DNA of 64,000 bases from Phytophthora sp. 'mugwort' (taxonomy: Eukaryota; Oomycota; Peronosporomycetes; Peronosporales; Peronosporaceae), in assembly GCA_033558025.1 (NCBI GenBank), contig JAUCEF010000013.1, positions 5,015,001 to 5,079,000 of the forward strand, written 5' to 3'. The notes under the pieces were generated by a model. That model saw only the letters and a program-made list of their open reading frames with translations. It did no database searches and was not told where the DNA came from. The translations under genes were made by a program, and so were the position numbers. Positions 1 to 11,658 of the stretch are shown piece by piece. Every line of letters starts with the position of its first letter. The stretch's first letter is position 1.

Positions 1-391
1 CCCACCGTTGCGGTCACAAAGCTTTCCTTTTCTTGTGGTCAGCTCACGAAACTGATGCTGTCGACCATAGTATATGGTCAATACGCTCGGCGATTGGCCG
101 GCGCCTCATCCTCAAAGTCTGGTCTCTGCGCACGCTGCCGAATAAGCGGGGTAGGTTTCTGCGTGCGTTTTATGCGCGGGATTGCATCGGTGACCGGTCA
201 TTGGTTCACCGTGTCCCCCTTAGGTCGAGACGATTGGCTAAAAATAGTCGGGGATCCACGCATGCGCCGTGTCGGTTTTGGCTCGAGTTCGATTTATCGC
301 AGCGATCTCACTTTGCATTTTACGGCCTGGAAGGCAAGTAATCTGTCCGTATAGAACCAGAAGTAGCATTATCACCGGTTAGACCCCGACT
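1..391. other. No gene recognised (upstream region of kinase gene)
   Basis: I see no convincing gene here. Two overlapping open frames of about 100 codons lie on the plus strand, but they have no recognisable motif and are biased like random GC-rich sequence. The stretch probably holds the promoter and 5' UTR of the kinase gene that starts at 392. Confidence 0.5.
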
Positions 392-1815
392 ATGGCGTCG
401 TTGCTGGATACACTGGTGGGCGGATACGCATCGTTCTTCTGCATGAGCGAGCGCCGCGGCTCGCCGCAGATGTCGGCTAAAATCCATGCGCCCCTGGCGC
501 GGAGGCCGCCGTCGCTGCACAAGACGCCGGCCAAGCTATCGATCAACGACCGACTGCGCGCACTCATCGGCGACATGATCAGCGAGGAGGAGCTCGAGGA
601 GCGCGTACGTACTGCTGCAGCACTGGCTTGCCGGTGATGGGAGAGATGACTGACGATTTGTTCTACGACTTGGTTTTTTTATGGCTGCTGCAGCTAACCT
701 TTGGACGAGTGTTGGGCACCGGTGCGACATCCAAGGTCTACGAGGCCGTGGACACGAGCTCTGGCCAGCGCGTGTCGGTCAAGGTGTTCGACAAGGTTTC
801 TATGGTGGAGGCACGTCGCTCTATGGTCGCGGACGGTCAGTACGTGCCCGAAAAGGCCGTACACCGCGTGCGCCGACGATTGCTGAAGCTCGTGTCGGAG
901 CTGGAGATTTCGAAGTCGCTGGACCACCCCAATATCATTAAGTATCTGCGCGCATACGAAACGTCGCACCGCATCTGCATCGTCCACGAACTCGTTGAGG
1001 GCTCGGACCTGCTGGAGCACCTGTTGGAGAACGGAAAGATGCCCGAGGACCAGGCAGCTGGCGTCTTCAGGCAGTTATTATCGGCGCTGGAATACTGTCA
1101 CAACCGCAACATCTTTCACCGCGACTTGAAGCTGGAGAATGTCATGATCACTAAAGACTTGAAAGTGAAACTCATTGACTTTGGACTGTCGGAGGTGGTG
1201 ACCAACCCGGATCAGCCACTCAAGACGGTGTGCGGTACCCCGCTGTACTGCAGTCCAGAGATTCTTTTCCTCCACGTCTCTGCCCAAGCTGCACGCGACG
1301 GGTTCTGTGGAGGTCCTGCCGACGTTTGGAGTGTCGGTGTTCTCATCTTTGCGCTCCTTACAGGCTGCGCGCCTTTCGACGACTCGGACTTCCACCGACT
1401 GCGCCGAGATGTATCACGCAACCATATTAATTATCCCGTGTACATTTCCGACCGGGCAAAAGGGTTGCTAAAGAATGTGCTTGTGAATGACCCACTGATG
1501 CGACCTACCGTCATGGACTTGCTGTCTTACGGCTGGTTTCAGGAAACCAACTCCTTCGATGGCAACAACCAAGAGGAGACATCCACCGCAGAGGTGGAGA
1601 AGGATTGGTTGTGCACTAAGCAAAAAGGTAGGGCTAACGATGACATTCGCTGTCGTTCGCTCTCCTGTCGGCGCGCTAGTGCCTCGGACGGCTCGGATGG
1701 CACGTACAGCTCGAGCGCAAGCCTCGAAGATGTCACTAAATGTCGACCATCGTCTCCAACGCACTTTTCTAGCTTGGAGAACGAGGCCGGTGAAGACTCT
1801 GCTTTATCACCATGA
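392..1815 (+). CDS. Ser/Thr protein kinase, CAMK-like
   Basis: This gene encodes a protein kinase of about 444 aa in two exons (392-604 and 694-1815). The 89-bp intron runs from GTACGT to CTGCAG and is phase 0. The kinase domain starts straight after the splice. The glycine-rich loop is GTGATSKVYEAV, the ATP lysine lies in VSVKVFDK, and an alpha-C glutamate follows in LEISKSL. The catalytic loop is HRDLKLENVM, the magnesium loop DFGLSE, and the activation segment ends GTPLYCSPE. These residues are all intact, so the enzyme should be active. The order and spacing fit CAMK/SNF1-like Ser/Thr kinases. The first 71 residues and the Ser-rich tail of about 100 residues have no domain I recognise. 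The substrate is unknown. The next gene converges on it, about 95 bp away. Confidence 0.85.
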
Positions 1816-1910
1816 ATGAGAAGGCAAAGTAGTAACTTAACGCATGCGTGCCAACATCGCTAATATATTTACCGGTACCCAATTGAGACTACTTGTTCCT
1901 CTTAACCAAC

Positions 1911-3203
1911 TCAAGCGGAGGACGTCGGAGCAGTGGCTGAAGACTTCAGCCCAGCTCGAGCCTCCTCTGCCTTCAGGCGAAGCTCATCAGCTCGGCGACG
2001 AGCCTCCTCTGCCTTCTTGGCAGCTGCCTCCTTTCGCTGGCGAGCTAACCCCTTGTTCTTTTCGATTTCATCTAACTTGAGCTGCATCTCACGCTGACGC
2101 TGAGCCTCTTCCTCACTAAGTTGCGTCTCGATCTGTCGACGAGAGTTCGCTCGCACCTTGGACGCGGCCTGAAAGGCTTGGTGTCGCATTGCCTCCGCCT
2201 TCTCCCGAGCCTCACGGGCTCTCAGCTCTGCCTCCGTCCGTTTGCGCATAGCCTCCTCCTTGCGCTTCTGCACGGCTACAAGCTCTGTCTCCCGTGCCCC
2301 TCGGAGATTTAGTGCCTCCAGCTCGGCCTGCTTGGCAAGACGCTCACTGTTCTTCTGCTCAAATAGCGACGTGGCCTCTCGAGCCTTCTCACTCATCTGT
2401 TTCGCGCGCACCTTGCTGTCGATCACTGTCTGCATGGCTGCGCGCTTGCGTTGCTCAGCTTCGGTCTTCGCTTGGTGTAGTGCAGCTGACGACGTCTGGT
2501 GTTCAAGTGATCTCTGCGAGGTCTCAGACTCGTACACCTTAAGTGCACGTTCGCGCTCATTGAATTCGGCCAGTGAGGCCTTGCATACAGCATCAAGCAG
2601 CTTCTGATCGGCTTCCTGCTCTGCCTTCTCTCTGGCGCGACGTGCTTCCCACATAGTTTCCACCGCCGCGTCGACGCTGCTTCTTGTTGCGCTGGACGTC
2701 ACACTGGACACACTCGTCCTCTCGCCCGAATAGCTGGCTCCTGGGGCGACAGCAGCAGCGGCGACCGACGCGTTGGCGGCCATGGCGGCTTCGCTGTAGA
2801 TCGGCGATTGTGTAGTGCTGTCGAGGTTCTCGGCGCTGACGTTACTGGACGAGCGTGTGGGTTGCTCTGACTTGAAGTTCGGCGGTAGAAGGTCATCAGC
2901 GGTGCTGACGTTGCTTCCACGCTCTTGCTGCTGCGGCAGGTTGCGCCAAGTCTGCGGGCGCGAGTAGTCGAGCGCTTGCTGGGCGGGCGGGGAGGACATC
3001 AGGGCGGCGTCTACTGGCACGGCGTACGGAATTTCTTGGGGCGGCGGCTGGACGTACGAATATTGCGGCGGGGGTGGCTGGGCGTACGGGGCGTAGGATG
3101 ACGACGTCTGGTAATAGTAGTCACTGGTTCTAGGGTAGCAATAGTCACTGCTGCTGCTGCGGGCGTAAAAGTTGGTGTGGCTGGGGTGCGAGAAGCTGCT
3201 CAT
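1911..3203 (-). CDS. Pro/Ser/Tyr-rich N-terminus plus long coiled-coil protein
   Basis: This is an uncharacterised protein of 430 aa. The first 150 residues or so are low-complexity and rich in Ser, Tyr, Pro and Gln. The last 250 or so form a highly charged Ala/Glu/Lys/Arg coiled coil with repeats such as EEAQRQREMQ and KKAEEARRRADEL. The first ATG of the open frame is at 3203 (MSSFSHPSH). The frame stays open upstream to 3335 but only from a GTG, so I chose 3203. No catalytic domain is visible. A scaffold or cytoskeletal role would fit the architecture, but that is inference. It ends 95 bp from the convergent kinase gene. Confidence 0.7.
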   Translation of the reverse strand: MSSFSHPSHTNFYARSSSSDYCYPRTSDYYYQTSSSYAPYAQPPPPQYSYVQPPPQEIPYAVPVDAALMSSPPAQQALDYSRPQTWRNLPQQQERGSNVSTADDLLPPNFKSEQPTRSSSNVSAENLDSTTQSPIYSEAAMAANASVAAAAVAPGASYSGERTSVSSVTSSATRSSVDAAVETMWEARRAREKAEQEADQKLLDAVCKASLAEFNERERALKVYESETSQRSLEHQTSSAALHQAKTEAEQRKRAAMQTVIDSKVRAKQMSEKAREATSLFEQKNSERLAKQAELEALNLRGARETELVAVQKRKEEAMRKRTEAELRAREAREKAEAMRHQAFQAASKVRANSRRQIETQLSEEEAQRQREMQLKLDEIEKNKGLARQRKEAAAKKAEEARRRADELRLKAEEARAGLKSSATAPTSSA

Positions 3204-3460
3204 GGGCTGTAGAAGTTGCCTCACGCTGGAGAATTGCGGAATAAGCCAGCTGGCATCCAGAGTACCAGGCCGCCTGCGACGTGCTCCAAGTTGACGTCCT
3301 GTAATCCAGTCTATTATAACGCATTCTCCAATCACATCGCTTCAAATGGAGTTAGAGACTCTGCAAATTATACAGCGTTGGACAGCTGAGGCTGCTGTCA
3401 CTTACGTCACAATCTACACATCATAGGGCGGAACAATCACTTGGGTCCAGTGGTGTGATC

Positions 3461-4439
3461 ATGGGCAAGACGTCCAAGGACAAGCGGGTGCGTCGCCTCC
3501 GCTGCGGCGCGGCAGGGATTCTCTCTAGTGCTCACCTCGTACATGTACTTGCAGGACATTTACTACCGCAAGGCTAAGCAGGAGGGTTACCGTGCGCGCT
3601 CGGCTTTCAAGCTGCTGCAGCTGGATGACAAGTTCGGGCTTCTTCGAGGCGCCACGCGTGTCGTGGACTTGTGCGCAGCCCCTGGCGGCTGGAGCCAGGT
3701 GATCGCAGAGCGATTGCCGAAGGACAGCACCATCATTGCTGTCGACCTCATGGAGATGGCGCCGCTGGACGGCGTTGTGCAGCTGCAAGGCGACATCACG
3801 CACAAGGTGACGGCCGACGCCATCGTGTCGCAGTTCCGCGGCCAAAAGGCGCAGGTCGTCGTGAGCGATGGCGCCCCCGACGTGCTCGGACTGCACGATC
3901 TGGACGAGTATCTGCAGGCGCAACTCGTGCTGGCTGGACTCAACATTAGTCTACAGATTCTGGAAGACGGTGGCACCTTCGTGGCCAAGCTCTTCCGAGG
4001 CAAAGAAGTGTCGCTGCTGTATACCCAGCTGCGTCGGTTTTTCAGCAAAGTGACGTGTGCGAAGCCCAAGACAAGTCGCAACTCCAGTTTCGAGTCGTTT
4101 GCCGTTTGCCAGGACTTTCACCTGCCTCAAAACTACGTGCCAGACATGGAGCGGAACTTGCTGGATTTGCGGTACCTCGAAGATGCCGAGACTGAAGACG
4201 AAGACGACTGGTACACTAGCAAGGTATCAGCGGAGCGTGGTGTGTGTGTGAATGTGGTGTTTGTGGGTGCTGGTGACGTGTTCGGCTATGATGCTGACCA
4301 GTCATACCCACTTGACGAAGACGAGGAGAAGGACGCTACACAGGGCGATGGGGCAAGGTATGTCCACCGGGAACCACTGCAGAAGCCTATCAATCCGCCG
4401 TACGCCAACGCTCTCAAGAAGCAACAGAGCAAGCAATGA
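3461..4439 (+). CDS. TRM7: tRNA 2'-O-methyltransferase Trm7/FTSJ1
   Basis: This RrmJ/FtsJ-family methyltransferase 2'-O-methylates anticodon-loop positions 32 and 34 of tRNAs in the family's known members. A 27-nt first exon at 3461-3487 encodes MGKTSKDKR, followed by a 67-bp intron (3488-3554). Exon 2 opens with DIYYRKAKQEGYRARSAF, the hallmark Trm7 N-terminus. The SAM site is DLCAAPGGWSQV. The K-D-K-E tetrad is visible in ARSAFKLLQL, VVSDGAPDV, FVAKLFRG and SSFESFAVC. A likely extra 78-nt intron at 4224-4301 (GT...CTGACCAG) keeps the frame open whether or not it is spliced, which would hide it from ORF-based calls. The ADAT2 gene ends only 40 bp away on the opposite strand. Confidence 0.9.
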
Positions 4440-4479
4440 ATGCACGTATATCATTCGGTAGAATGCAATACAGCTGCAA

Positions 4480-5377
<898 letters not shown>

Positions 5378-5461
5378 TTGGTCAGTTAGAGGGTTACGCT
5401 TGGGTTACGAAAATGGATACACTTCGGCTACGGTTATTATTTAGGGGGCACACTGACGATT

Positions 5462-6274
5462 ATGAGCCGCTCCTTGCTGCAGCGAAGTCTCCGCGCGGTG
5501 ACGCGGCCAACTACGCAACTGAAGCGGCGATGGATTAACTATGGCCACGACATGCATAAGGTTGGTCGCTTGGTGCTTGTTGCTGCGAGTCGGTCGATCT
5601 AACGTTCGGTTCTTGGGTTTTATTATGCGGCTAGGAAATGCTCAATGGCACGGCTAAGGTCTCCGTGACCGAGTACGACGAAGGAGGCTTCGTTATCAAC
5701 GACGTGGTGCGTTGGATATTACTCTCTGAATTATCCTAATTTAATTCTATTGCGCGACTGATGAATAATTCTAATGCTGCAGAATATGCGCGGTGGAGTG
5801 GCGCTGTTCTCCGAGATTGCAATGGTAAACGCTTTGAGCGACTACATGGCGCTGATTATACTTTTCTGACAGTTGCGGTGGTCGTTGTTGTTGTTCTGCT
5901 GCAGCTCTGGAAGCCGAAGAGGATGGAGGAAATCACACGTGAGCACCTGACTGTCTTCACAGTCTCGAACCCTCCTATCGGTAGGTTGGATGCTCTGTTA
6001 ATCTGGAGGATAAGGGAATTGACTGACAGTTAACGCTATTGTTGCAGAAATTCTGGTGCTTGGATGTGGTGAGCGTATCAATCACGGACTCGCGCCGGAG
6101 TTGAAAGAAATGCTGAAGGTAAATGGCATCGTAGTTGAATACCTGGATACCGTAAACGCTTGTGCTACATTCAACATCCTGAATGCCGAGGACCGCCGAG
6201 TGGCTGCTGCACTGTTGCCGTATGACGCTAATGCAGCCCCTGAAGCCCCGGAAGCCCCGGAAGCGACCAGCTAA
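5462..6274 (+). CDS. NDUFAF3: Mitochondrial complex I assembly factor NDUFAF3-like
   Basis: This Mth938/DUF498-domain protein is related to NDUFAF3, which helps assemble the Q-module of mitochondrial complex I. I read five exons: 5462-5560, 5635-5706, 5783-5824, 5905-5980 and 6048-6274. All have GT-AG borders, and the total gives 171 aa in frame. The N-terminus (MSRSLLQRSLRAVTRP) looks like a mitochondrial targeting peptide. Core family signatures are NMRGGVALF, LTVFTVSNPPIEILVLGCG and TVNACATFNIL. The tail carries a short repeat, PEAPEAPEA. The small exons make the gene invisible to simple ORF calling. Confidence rests on the LVLGCG and NACATFN blocks and the targeting peptide. Confidence 0.85.
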
Positions 6275-6380
6275 GCGACCAGACCGATACAAAAGAAGGA
6301 CAACTTTCAAGGAAAGATGAGAACTTTGAAAAAAGTGTGTTCGTTATCTGAAGATGAACTAGAAACTCGTTATCTTGAAA

Positions 6381-7360
6381 TTATCGTCGCAGCTGGTTCT
6401 GACAAGTAGGACACTTGTAGCGTACCCCTCTGTTCTCATACTTGTCGATGCAGCCGCGGTGGGCCACAGTGTCACAGTTTCTGTCCATGCACTTTGCTCC
6501 CTGCAGCAGCTCGTACTGACAGATCGGACACTTCTTGACCTGCAAGTCGCGCAAGAATGCGATCAGCTCCAAGTACGCACGTGGTCCAAGCGTAAAACTG
6601 CGTGTCTGCAACTGCACAGCGCTAGGAGTGAACCATTTCTCAGCTGTCAGTTTGCGGAGTAGCTCTTCCACTTCGTTCAACGTGGTGGGGCTTTTGCGCA
6701 GATTGTACAAGGTTGCTTCCTCAAGAGCACCCTCCTCTCTACATGTAGTTCACACACAAACAGACATCAAGTTAGTACAAGAATTGCAGTAGCTGCAGAC
6801 TCTATTGGATATTCCTTACGTGTCCACGATCTCCTCCATCGCTTTGCGCAGGAACACGATTTCCCACGGCTTGAAATTACTACCAAACGCCGTTAACGAG
6901 TCATTGCTCTATATAAACAGCGAAATACTCGTGCGAACTGGTCAGTAACAGCAATGTCGCGTTAATCGTTCCTGGTCGACGTCCTGCGTCCTCACCGTGT
7001 TAACCACAGCCAGGTACATCTTTCCGTCGTCGTACATGCCGCGGCGGACATCGAGCGCAAACGGTCGAATGTTCTCAGCCACTTTGTTCACCATTTGGTC
7101 CACATCGGAGGCAGTCATTTCTGTTGCATTCAATATGTAGCCCACTCATGTCAGAAACTCCACACGCATTAATCTGTTGACCAACTGACCTTCGCCCGTG
7201 AGTTTCTTGGCGAGACGCCGCACCTCGTGGTCTTCCATCGCGCCTGCTGCCTGCATACAACTTGTCAGATAACATTACCGCACTGCAGTGTTCAGACGAG
7301 CAGACTATAGACCATAATGCGCTGCAGCAGCATGCGGTCGGAGTCGTTCATAAGCGCCAT
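6381..7360 (-). CDS. NSE1: SMC5/6 complex subunit NSE1 (RING-like)
   Basis: This is the non-SMC element 1 homologue, the RING-like subunit that works with NSE3/NSE4 in DNA repair. I read five exons on the minus strand: 7360-7313, 7250-7190, 7120-6996, 6908-6820 and 6738-6381, giving 226 aa in frame. The N-terminal half (MALMNDSDRMLLQRIM ... FLRKAMEEIVDT) matches the winged-helix part of NSE1. The C-terminal zinc domain has the pattern CPICQYELLQG, CMDRNCDTVAHRGCI and KCPTCQ, the variant RING of this family. It shares a 139-bp divergent promoter region with the HslU gene. Confidence 0.85.
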
Positions 7361-7499
7361 GACAATTCGTCAGTGGCGCCAAGTTTAGCTACCGGTATTT
7401 CCAAATACAACGTCATAATGTCGGGTGGTGCACATCACCATAATGACATTTAAAGAGCAAGACAATTCCAGCCACAATTCGAAGGATCACTAGGTCACC

Positions 7500-8951
7500 A
7501 TGATGATGCTGCGCCGTTGTGTTGGTCTCCGCCACTTCAGTTCCATCGTCACGGACCTGCCGCTCGCCCCGGCGGGGACGATTCCTCGCGACGATTCTGA
7601 CCGCATTCCGGAGGACGTGGTGCGTGCGCTAGACAAGTTCATCGTGGGACAGCAGGAAGCCAAGAAGGCGGTGGCCGTGGCGCTGCGCACTCGCTGGCGC
7701 CGTCGCCAGCTGCGGAACGACGCGCTGCGAGCCGAGATCTCGCCCATGAACATCCTCATGAGCGGACCCACTGGATCCGGCAAGACGGAGATCGCGAGAC
7801 GGTTGGCTAAGATCTCCGGCTCGCCGTTCCTCAAGGTCGAGGCAACCAAGTTCACCGAGGTGGGCATCTATGGCGCCAACGCCGACTCCATGATCAAGGA
7901 CCTCGTGGACGTTGCTGTTAACATGGAGCGGTCTGAGGCGCAGAAGCTCCATGCTGCTGCAGCTCGAGAACGTGCTATCGACCGGCTTGTGGACTTGTTG
8001 GACAGTAAGAAGCTAAGCGACATCTCGAGGGTAGAACTCCGCGAGGAGATCGCTACTGGGAAGGCGGACAATCGCAAGGTACGTGTGCAACTCAAGCCAT
8101 TGTCGAGCAAGACGCGGCCGACGTCGGCGAACCCAGAGATGATGGAGATGCCCCCTGAGCTGGAGAATATGATGAAGCACCTCGATACGCTAATGGCGTC
8201 CCGCTTTTCCGGCGGTGGCGGAAAGAGAGAAGACAAGACACACAGTATGACGGTGAAGGAGGCGCTTCCTCGCCTTGAAGCTGAAGAAGCGGACGAGATT
8301 ATTGACGACGACGAAGTTGTGAAAAGGGCGCTAGAGAACGTGCAGCACAACGGGATCGTGTTCCTGGATGAGATCGACAAGTTGGCCAGTGCTGGGGACC
8401 AGGCTCGTGCTGGGGGAAACGGTGCAAGCTACCGGAAGGGCGAAGGTGTGCAAAAGGAGTTGCTGGCTCTGACTGAGGGCTGCGCTGTTAACACTCGCTA
8501 CGGACTTGTGTACACGGACCACATTCTGTTCATCGCCAGTGGCGCCTTCCACCGCTCAAAGCCCTCGGATTTAATGCCCGAACTGCAAGGTCGTTTGCCT
8601 ATTCGCGTGACTCTTTCACCCCTGGGTGCTGCTGAGTTTGAGAAGATTATGAAAGACACGGACCACAACTTGCTGGAGCAGACGAGCGCATTGATGGAGA
8701 CGGAGGGCGTGAAACTTACATTCACGGACGACGCCATCAGCGAGATCGCGTCTATTGCAGAGCAGGTGAACGCGCAGACAGACAACATCGGTGCGCGTCG
8801 CCTGGCGACTATCATCAGCAAGATCACGGAGGAAGTGTCCTTCCACGCCCCTAAGATGAACGGGGTGGCCTATAAGGTCGACAAGAAGTACGTGCAACAG
8901 CGTCTCTCCAATGTGCTGGAGCGCACGGATCTCTCCAAGTTTATTCTGTAG
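7500..8951 (+). CDS. HSLU: HslU, ATPase of the mitochondrial HslUV protease
   Basis: This AAA+ unfoldase (483 aa) of the two-component HslUV (ClpYQ) protease is bacterial in origin and mitochondrial in protists that keep it. The first 17 residues (MMMLRRCVGLRHFSSIV) resemble a mitochondrial presequence. Walker A is GPTGSGKT (residues 89-96), Walker B is GIVFLDEIDK, and an I-domain insertion separates them. The C-terminus ends DLSKFIL, the conserved tail that docks into HslV, so an HslV partner is expected elsewhere. The pore loop is odd: the usual GYVG after TEV reads GIYG here (residues 122-125). No introns are seen. Confidence 0.93.
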   Translation: MMMLRRCVGLRHFSSIVTDLPLAPAGTIPRDDSDRIPEDVVRALDKFIVGQQEAKKAVAVALRTRWRRRQLRNDALRAEISPMNILMSGPTGSGKTEIARRLAKISGSPFLKVEATKFTEVGIYGANADSMIKDLVDVAVNMERSEAQKLHAAAARERAIDRLVDLLDSKKLSDISRVELREEIATGKADNRKVRVQLKPLSSKTRPTSANPEMMEMPPELENMMKHLDTLMASRFSGGGGKREDKTHSMTVKEALPRLEAEEADEIIDDDEVVKRALENVQHNGIVFLDEIDKLASAGDQARAGGNGASYRKGEGVQKELLALTEGCAVNTRYGLVYTDHILFIASGAFHRSKPSDLMPELQGRLPIRVTLSPLGAAEFEKIMKDTDHNLLEQTSALMETEGVKLTFTDDAISEIASIAEQVNAQTDNIGARRLATIISKITEEVSFHAPKMNGVAYKVDKKYVQQRLSNVLERTDLSKFIL

Positions 8952-9114
8952 ACAACACAAGATATACGAATACAGATTGCTTAGATGGCCCTTGTTGTTT
9001 TATTGCACAGTACTTTTATCCAATTTGACCACTGATTCCAACGTCTGTGGATTGATCCCTCCTTCGACTTTTGCTTCACCACGGTCTGTATGACCTCCTT
9101 TCCGTAGAAGCACA

Positions 9115-9618
9115 TCATTCCAAGATCTTGAGCCGTGGGTCGCCCATAAGCCCGTCGTATTTGGTGTTCATCTCCGTTGTGTAGTTCGTGATACACGTGA
9201 GTCTCGGCAAGTCATCGATAATTGGCATGAGGTACACCTGGCAGGACACAGTCTCGCCCCTGCGTTCGCCGTCCAAGAGGTCCACGTCGATCTCGTCACG
9301 TGCATAGAGGTCCTCGTTCACTTCTTCAAGCACGTCCAGAGCCGCTAGTGTGTCGTTGTCGACAATATAGACCTCACCGGTGACTCGGTAGCCCTGGTCC
9401 CGTGGAGCTCGATAGAGAAACGGGTAAAAGGCCTGATCGTTCAGCACCATGTGAAATTCCTCCTTCGACGTGCGAGCTGCGCCCACGAACGAAGCCTTGT
9501 CCAGCACGATTGCCGGCTGCAGATATGCCATGTAGTTGTACATCCCCGTCTTGAGCGTGCCGTATACGAAGACTAGCGTGCGCTGCGCCCTCTGCTTCGA
9601 GACCATCGCGTCCGTCAT
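9115..9618 (-). CDS. Gamma-glutamylcyclotransferase-like (GGACT/AIG2) protein, paralogue 1
   Basis: This 167-aa protein has the BtrG/AIG2/GGACT fold. Members cleave gamma-glutamyl amines or related gamma-glutamyl groups to 5-oxoproline. The substrate-binding loop VYGTLKTGMYN lies at the N-terminus and the likely catalytic glutamate is in VTGEVYIVDNDTLAALD. The C-terminal part has EIDVDLLDGE and YLMPIIDDL. It is one of three paralogues in the window, with 12,734-13,189 and 55,645-56,154. The large viral and mobile block sits between the second and third copies. Its start is 85 bp from the divergent CW-domain gene. The exact substrate cannot be told from sequence. Confidence 0.85.
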   Translation of the reverse strand: MTDAMVSKQRAQRTLVFVYGTLKTGMYNYMAYLQPAIVLDKASFVGAARTSKEEFHMVLNDQAFYPFLYRAPRDQGYRVTGEVYIVDNDTLAALDVLEEVNEDLYARDEIDVDLLDGERRGETVSCQVYLMPIIDDLPRLTCITNYTTEMNTKYDGLMGDPRLKILE

Positions 9619-9703
9619 CGAAGATTCGCTTTCTGATTATATCGCGGGACCAAAGGTGGCAATACAAAAAACTGGCTATAGCCTAATTTTATTCAGAGTT
9701 TGT

Positions 9704-11658
9704 ATGCCAGTCAGTATTCGACGTACTTACTACTTAGTGAAGTACTACCAAGACGTGGACCTGCGCGCGGCGCTAAACGCCATGGACGACGACTACCGCT
9801 ATGTCAACGGTCTGCCTGCGCGCTATACAGCAGCGCTTGCGTTGTTCTCGAGGCACTGACCGGCTTTCTCTCTTCTGCTGCAGAGCCACAGGTGCCCATC
9901 CAGACGGAGACCGTCGACGTATATTTGCTGCGACCCGAGGAGCCGCGCGAGATCGAGCTTAAAGACTTCACCATCATGAAGCCCAAGAACAACAAGATGC
10001 ACCGTCTCGTGCGCTTCTACCCGCGTTGCCAGATTTCGTACCGAGCCACTCTGCCAGCCGAGGAGAAGACGGTGGTGTCTCCTGGCGGTACCGTCACGAC
10101 CACGATGTTACCGGAGCGTCTGCCGCGCCACAACGGGGGCTTCAGCAACCCCAGCCGCAACGCAGAAATATTCAGACTCAAGAGGGAGCTGCTGAAGGAA
10201 TATTTCGCTTCCGTCCAGGAGGATGACCGAGAAGCTGCCATGTTTGACGCACTCATTGGCCGAAGCGCGAACCCAGCGCAGCAGCCAAGCTGGACCACCA
10301 ATTCCAGCTACGATGTTCGGTTCGAAGGGGAAAGCTTCCCTCCTGCACCTCTGCGTGAGCCACTTCCAATGCCAAAGTACAAGCCCATGAAGGTGGGAGA
10401 TGAAGACTTTATTCCGTTGACAGGCGACAAACCGGGGAGCTTGACACTCGACGAGCGTGTGAAATATATTTCGTCGCTTTGGCCGGGCTTAGCGCCTGTC
10501 GACGACGATGATGACATCATGGATTACTACGGGATTGAGGTACAGGTCATTACCGAGGAGGAGAAGGAGAAGGAGTTGGCGACGGAAAAGGTGGAGGCCG
10601 CGATGGTAAAGGGTGGCGACACGTCGGCAATAGCAGTGACAGTGACTGAGCTAAAGTCAGTTAATGTAGACACAGAGACAAAAGAGGAAGAAGCAGCAGT
10701 CAGCATCTCCGAGACAACTGCTCCGTCATCTCGTGAGTTATCTGTGGAAACGCGAAGCGCTGCGCTGCAGAAGCTGAAGGAGGCGGCAGCGGAAGATGAC
10801 GATGAAATTAAGCCAAATCCCATTGCGACAAAGCAAGATGATTGGGTGCAATGTGACAAGTGTCAAAAGTGGCGTCGACTACCGAGTAAGTTTCATGCTT
10901 GACGCTGGCCATGTGGCGGAGAGGTGTTGACTGACTCTTACAAACTGTGACGTGTTCGTGCGCACAGATCAAGTAAATGTGTCGGAACTGCCGGGAGTTT
11001 GGTATTGCAAAATGAACAAATGGGACAAGCGCCACAATGTGAGTTGTGCCTTTGAGTGCCACTATTAAGCTGACAAACTGGTGTGGTGTATTTCATTGTC
11101 ATCGTCTAGAAATGCTCGGCGCCGGAAGAAAAGCTTGTGGTGCTCATGAAAGAAGCAGATTTAGTGGAATACCGTCAGCGCAAGTTCGCACAGGACTTCA
11201 TTCAGCGCTGCAAACGATTGGATAAATTATCGCACCACTACAAGTACACGTACACTCACGATGATGATGGCGAACGTAAATTTGTGCAATGCACGGAATG
11301 TTTGAAGCTGCGTCCACTTCTCGGTGGCATGGACCCAAACAAAGTCGCTGAGCCCTTCGCTTGCTGGATGAACTGGGACGAGCTTTTGGCGAGTTGCTCG
11401 GCACCTGAAGGTCCGTTATACCCTCGAACGAAACCAGACGCGCGGCAGAATTCGACAACCCGAAATGTGTTAAACATCTCGTCAGGCGGTGTCGGGGACG
11501 ACATAAAGGGAAATCCAGCTAGTGATCCTGGTAATGGTCGTGGTGGCAACAAACCCGGTAGAAAGGCAAAACGAAAGGTTAACGCTGGTGCGTCGGAGAA
11601 AGCCTCGAATGGCGGTAACGCGAGAACGAAGAAGACGAAGCGAAGAGCAGCAGCATGA
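9704..11658 (+). CDS. CW-type zinc-finger protein (putative histone-methyl reader)
   Basis: I read four exons: 9704-9809, 9884-10885, 10968-11038 and 11110-11658. They give 575 aa, and every junction keeps frame. A CW domain spans exons 2-4: WVQCDKCQKWRRLP, then GVWYCKMNKWDKRHNKCSAPEE. The four cysteines and two tryptophans of the CW fold are present. Known CW domains read methylation on histone H3 lysine 4, so a chromatin role is likely. The N-terminal 350 residues include an acidic, Glu-rich segment and have no domain I recognise. The C-terminal tail is basic (KPGRKAKRK, RTKKTKRRAAA) and could be a nuclear localisation signal. The start at 9704 follows the first ATG in frame with the exon 1 donor. 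Confidence 0.8.

Noticed and set aside
33..354. Two overlapping open frames of about 100 codons
   Set aside because: No motif, biased composition and mutual overlap; probably non-coding upstream sequence.
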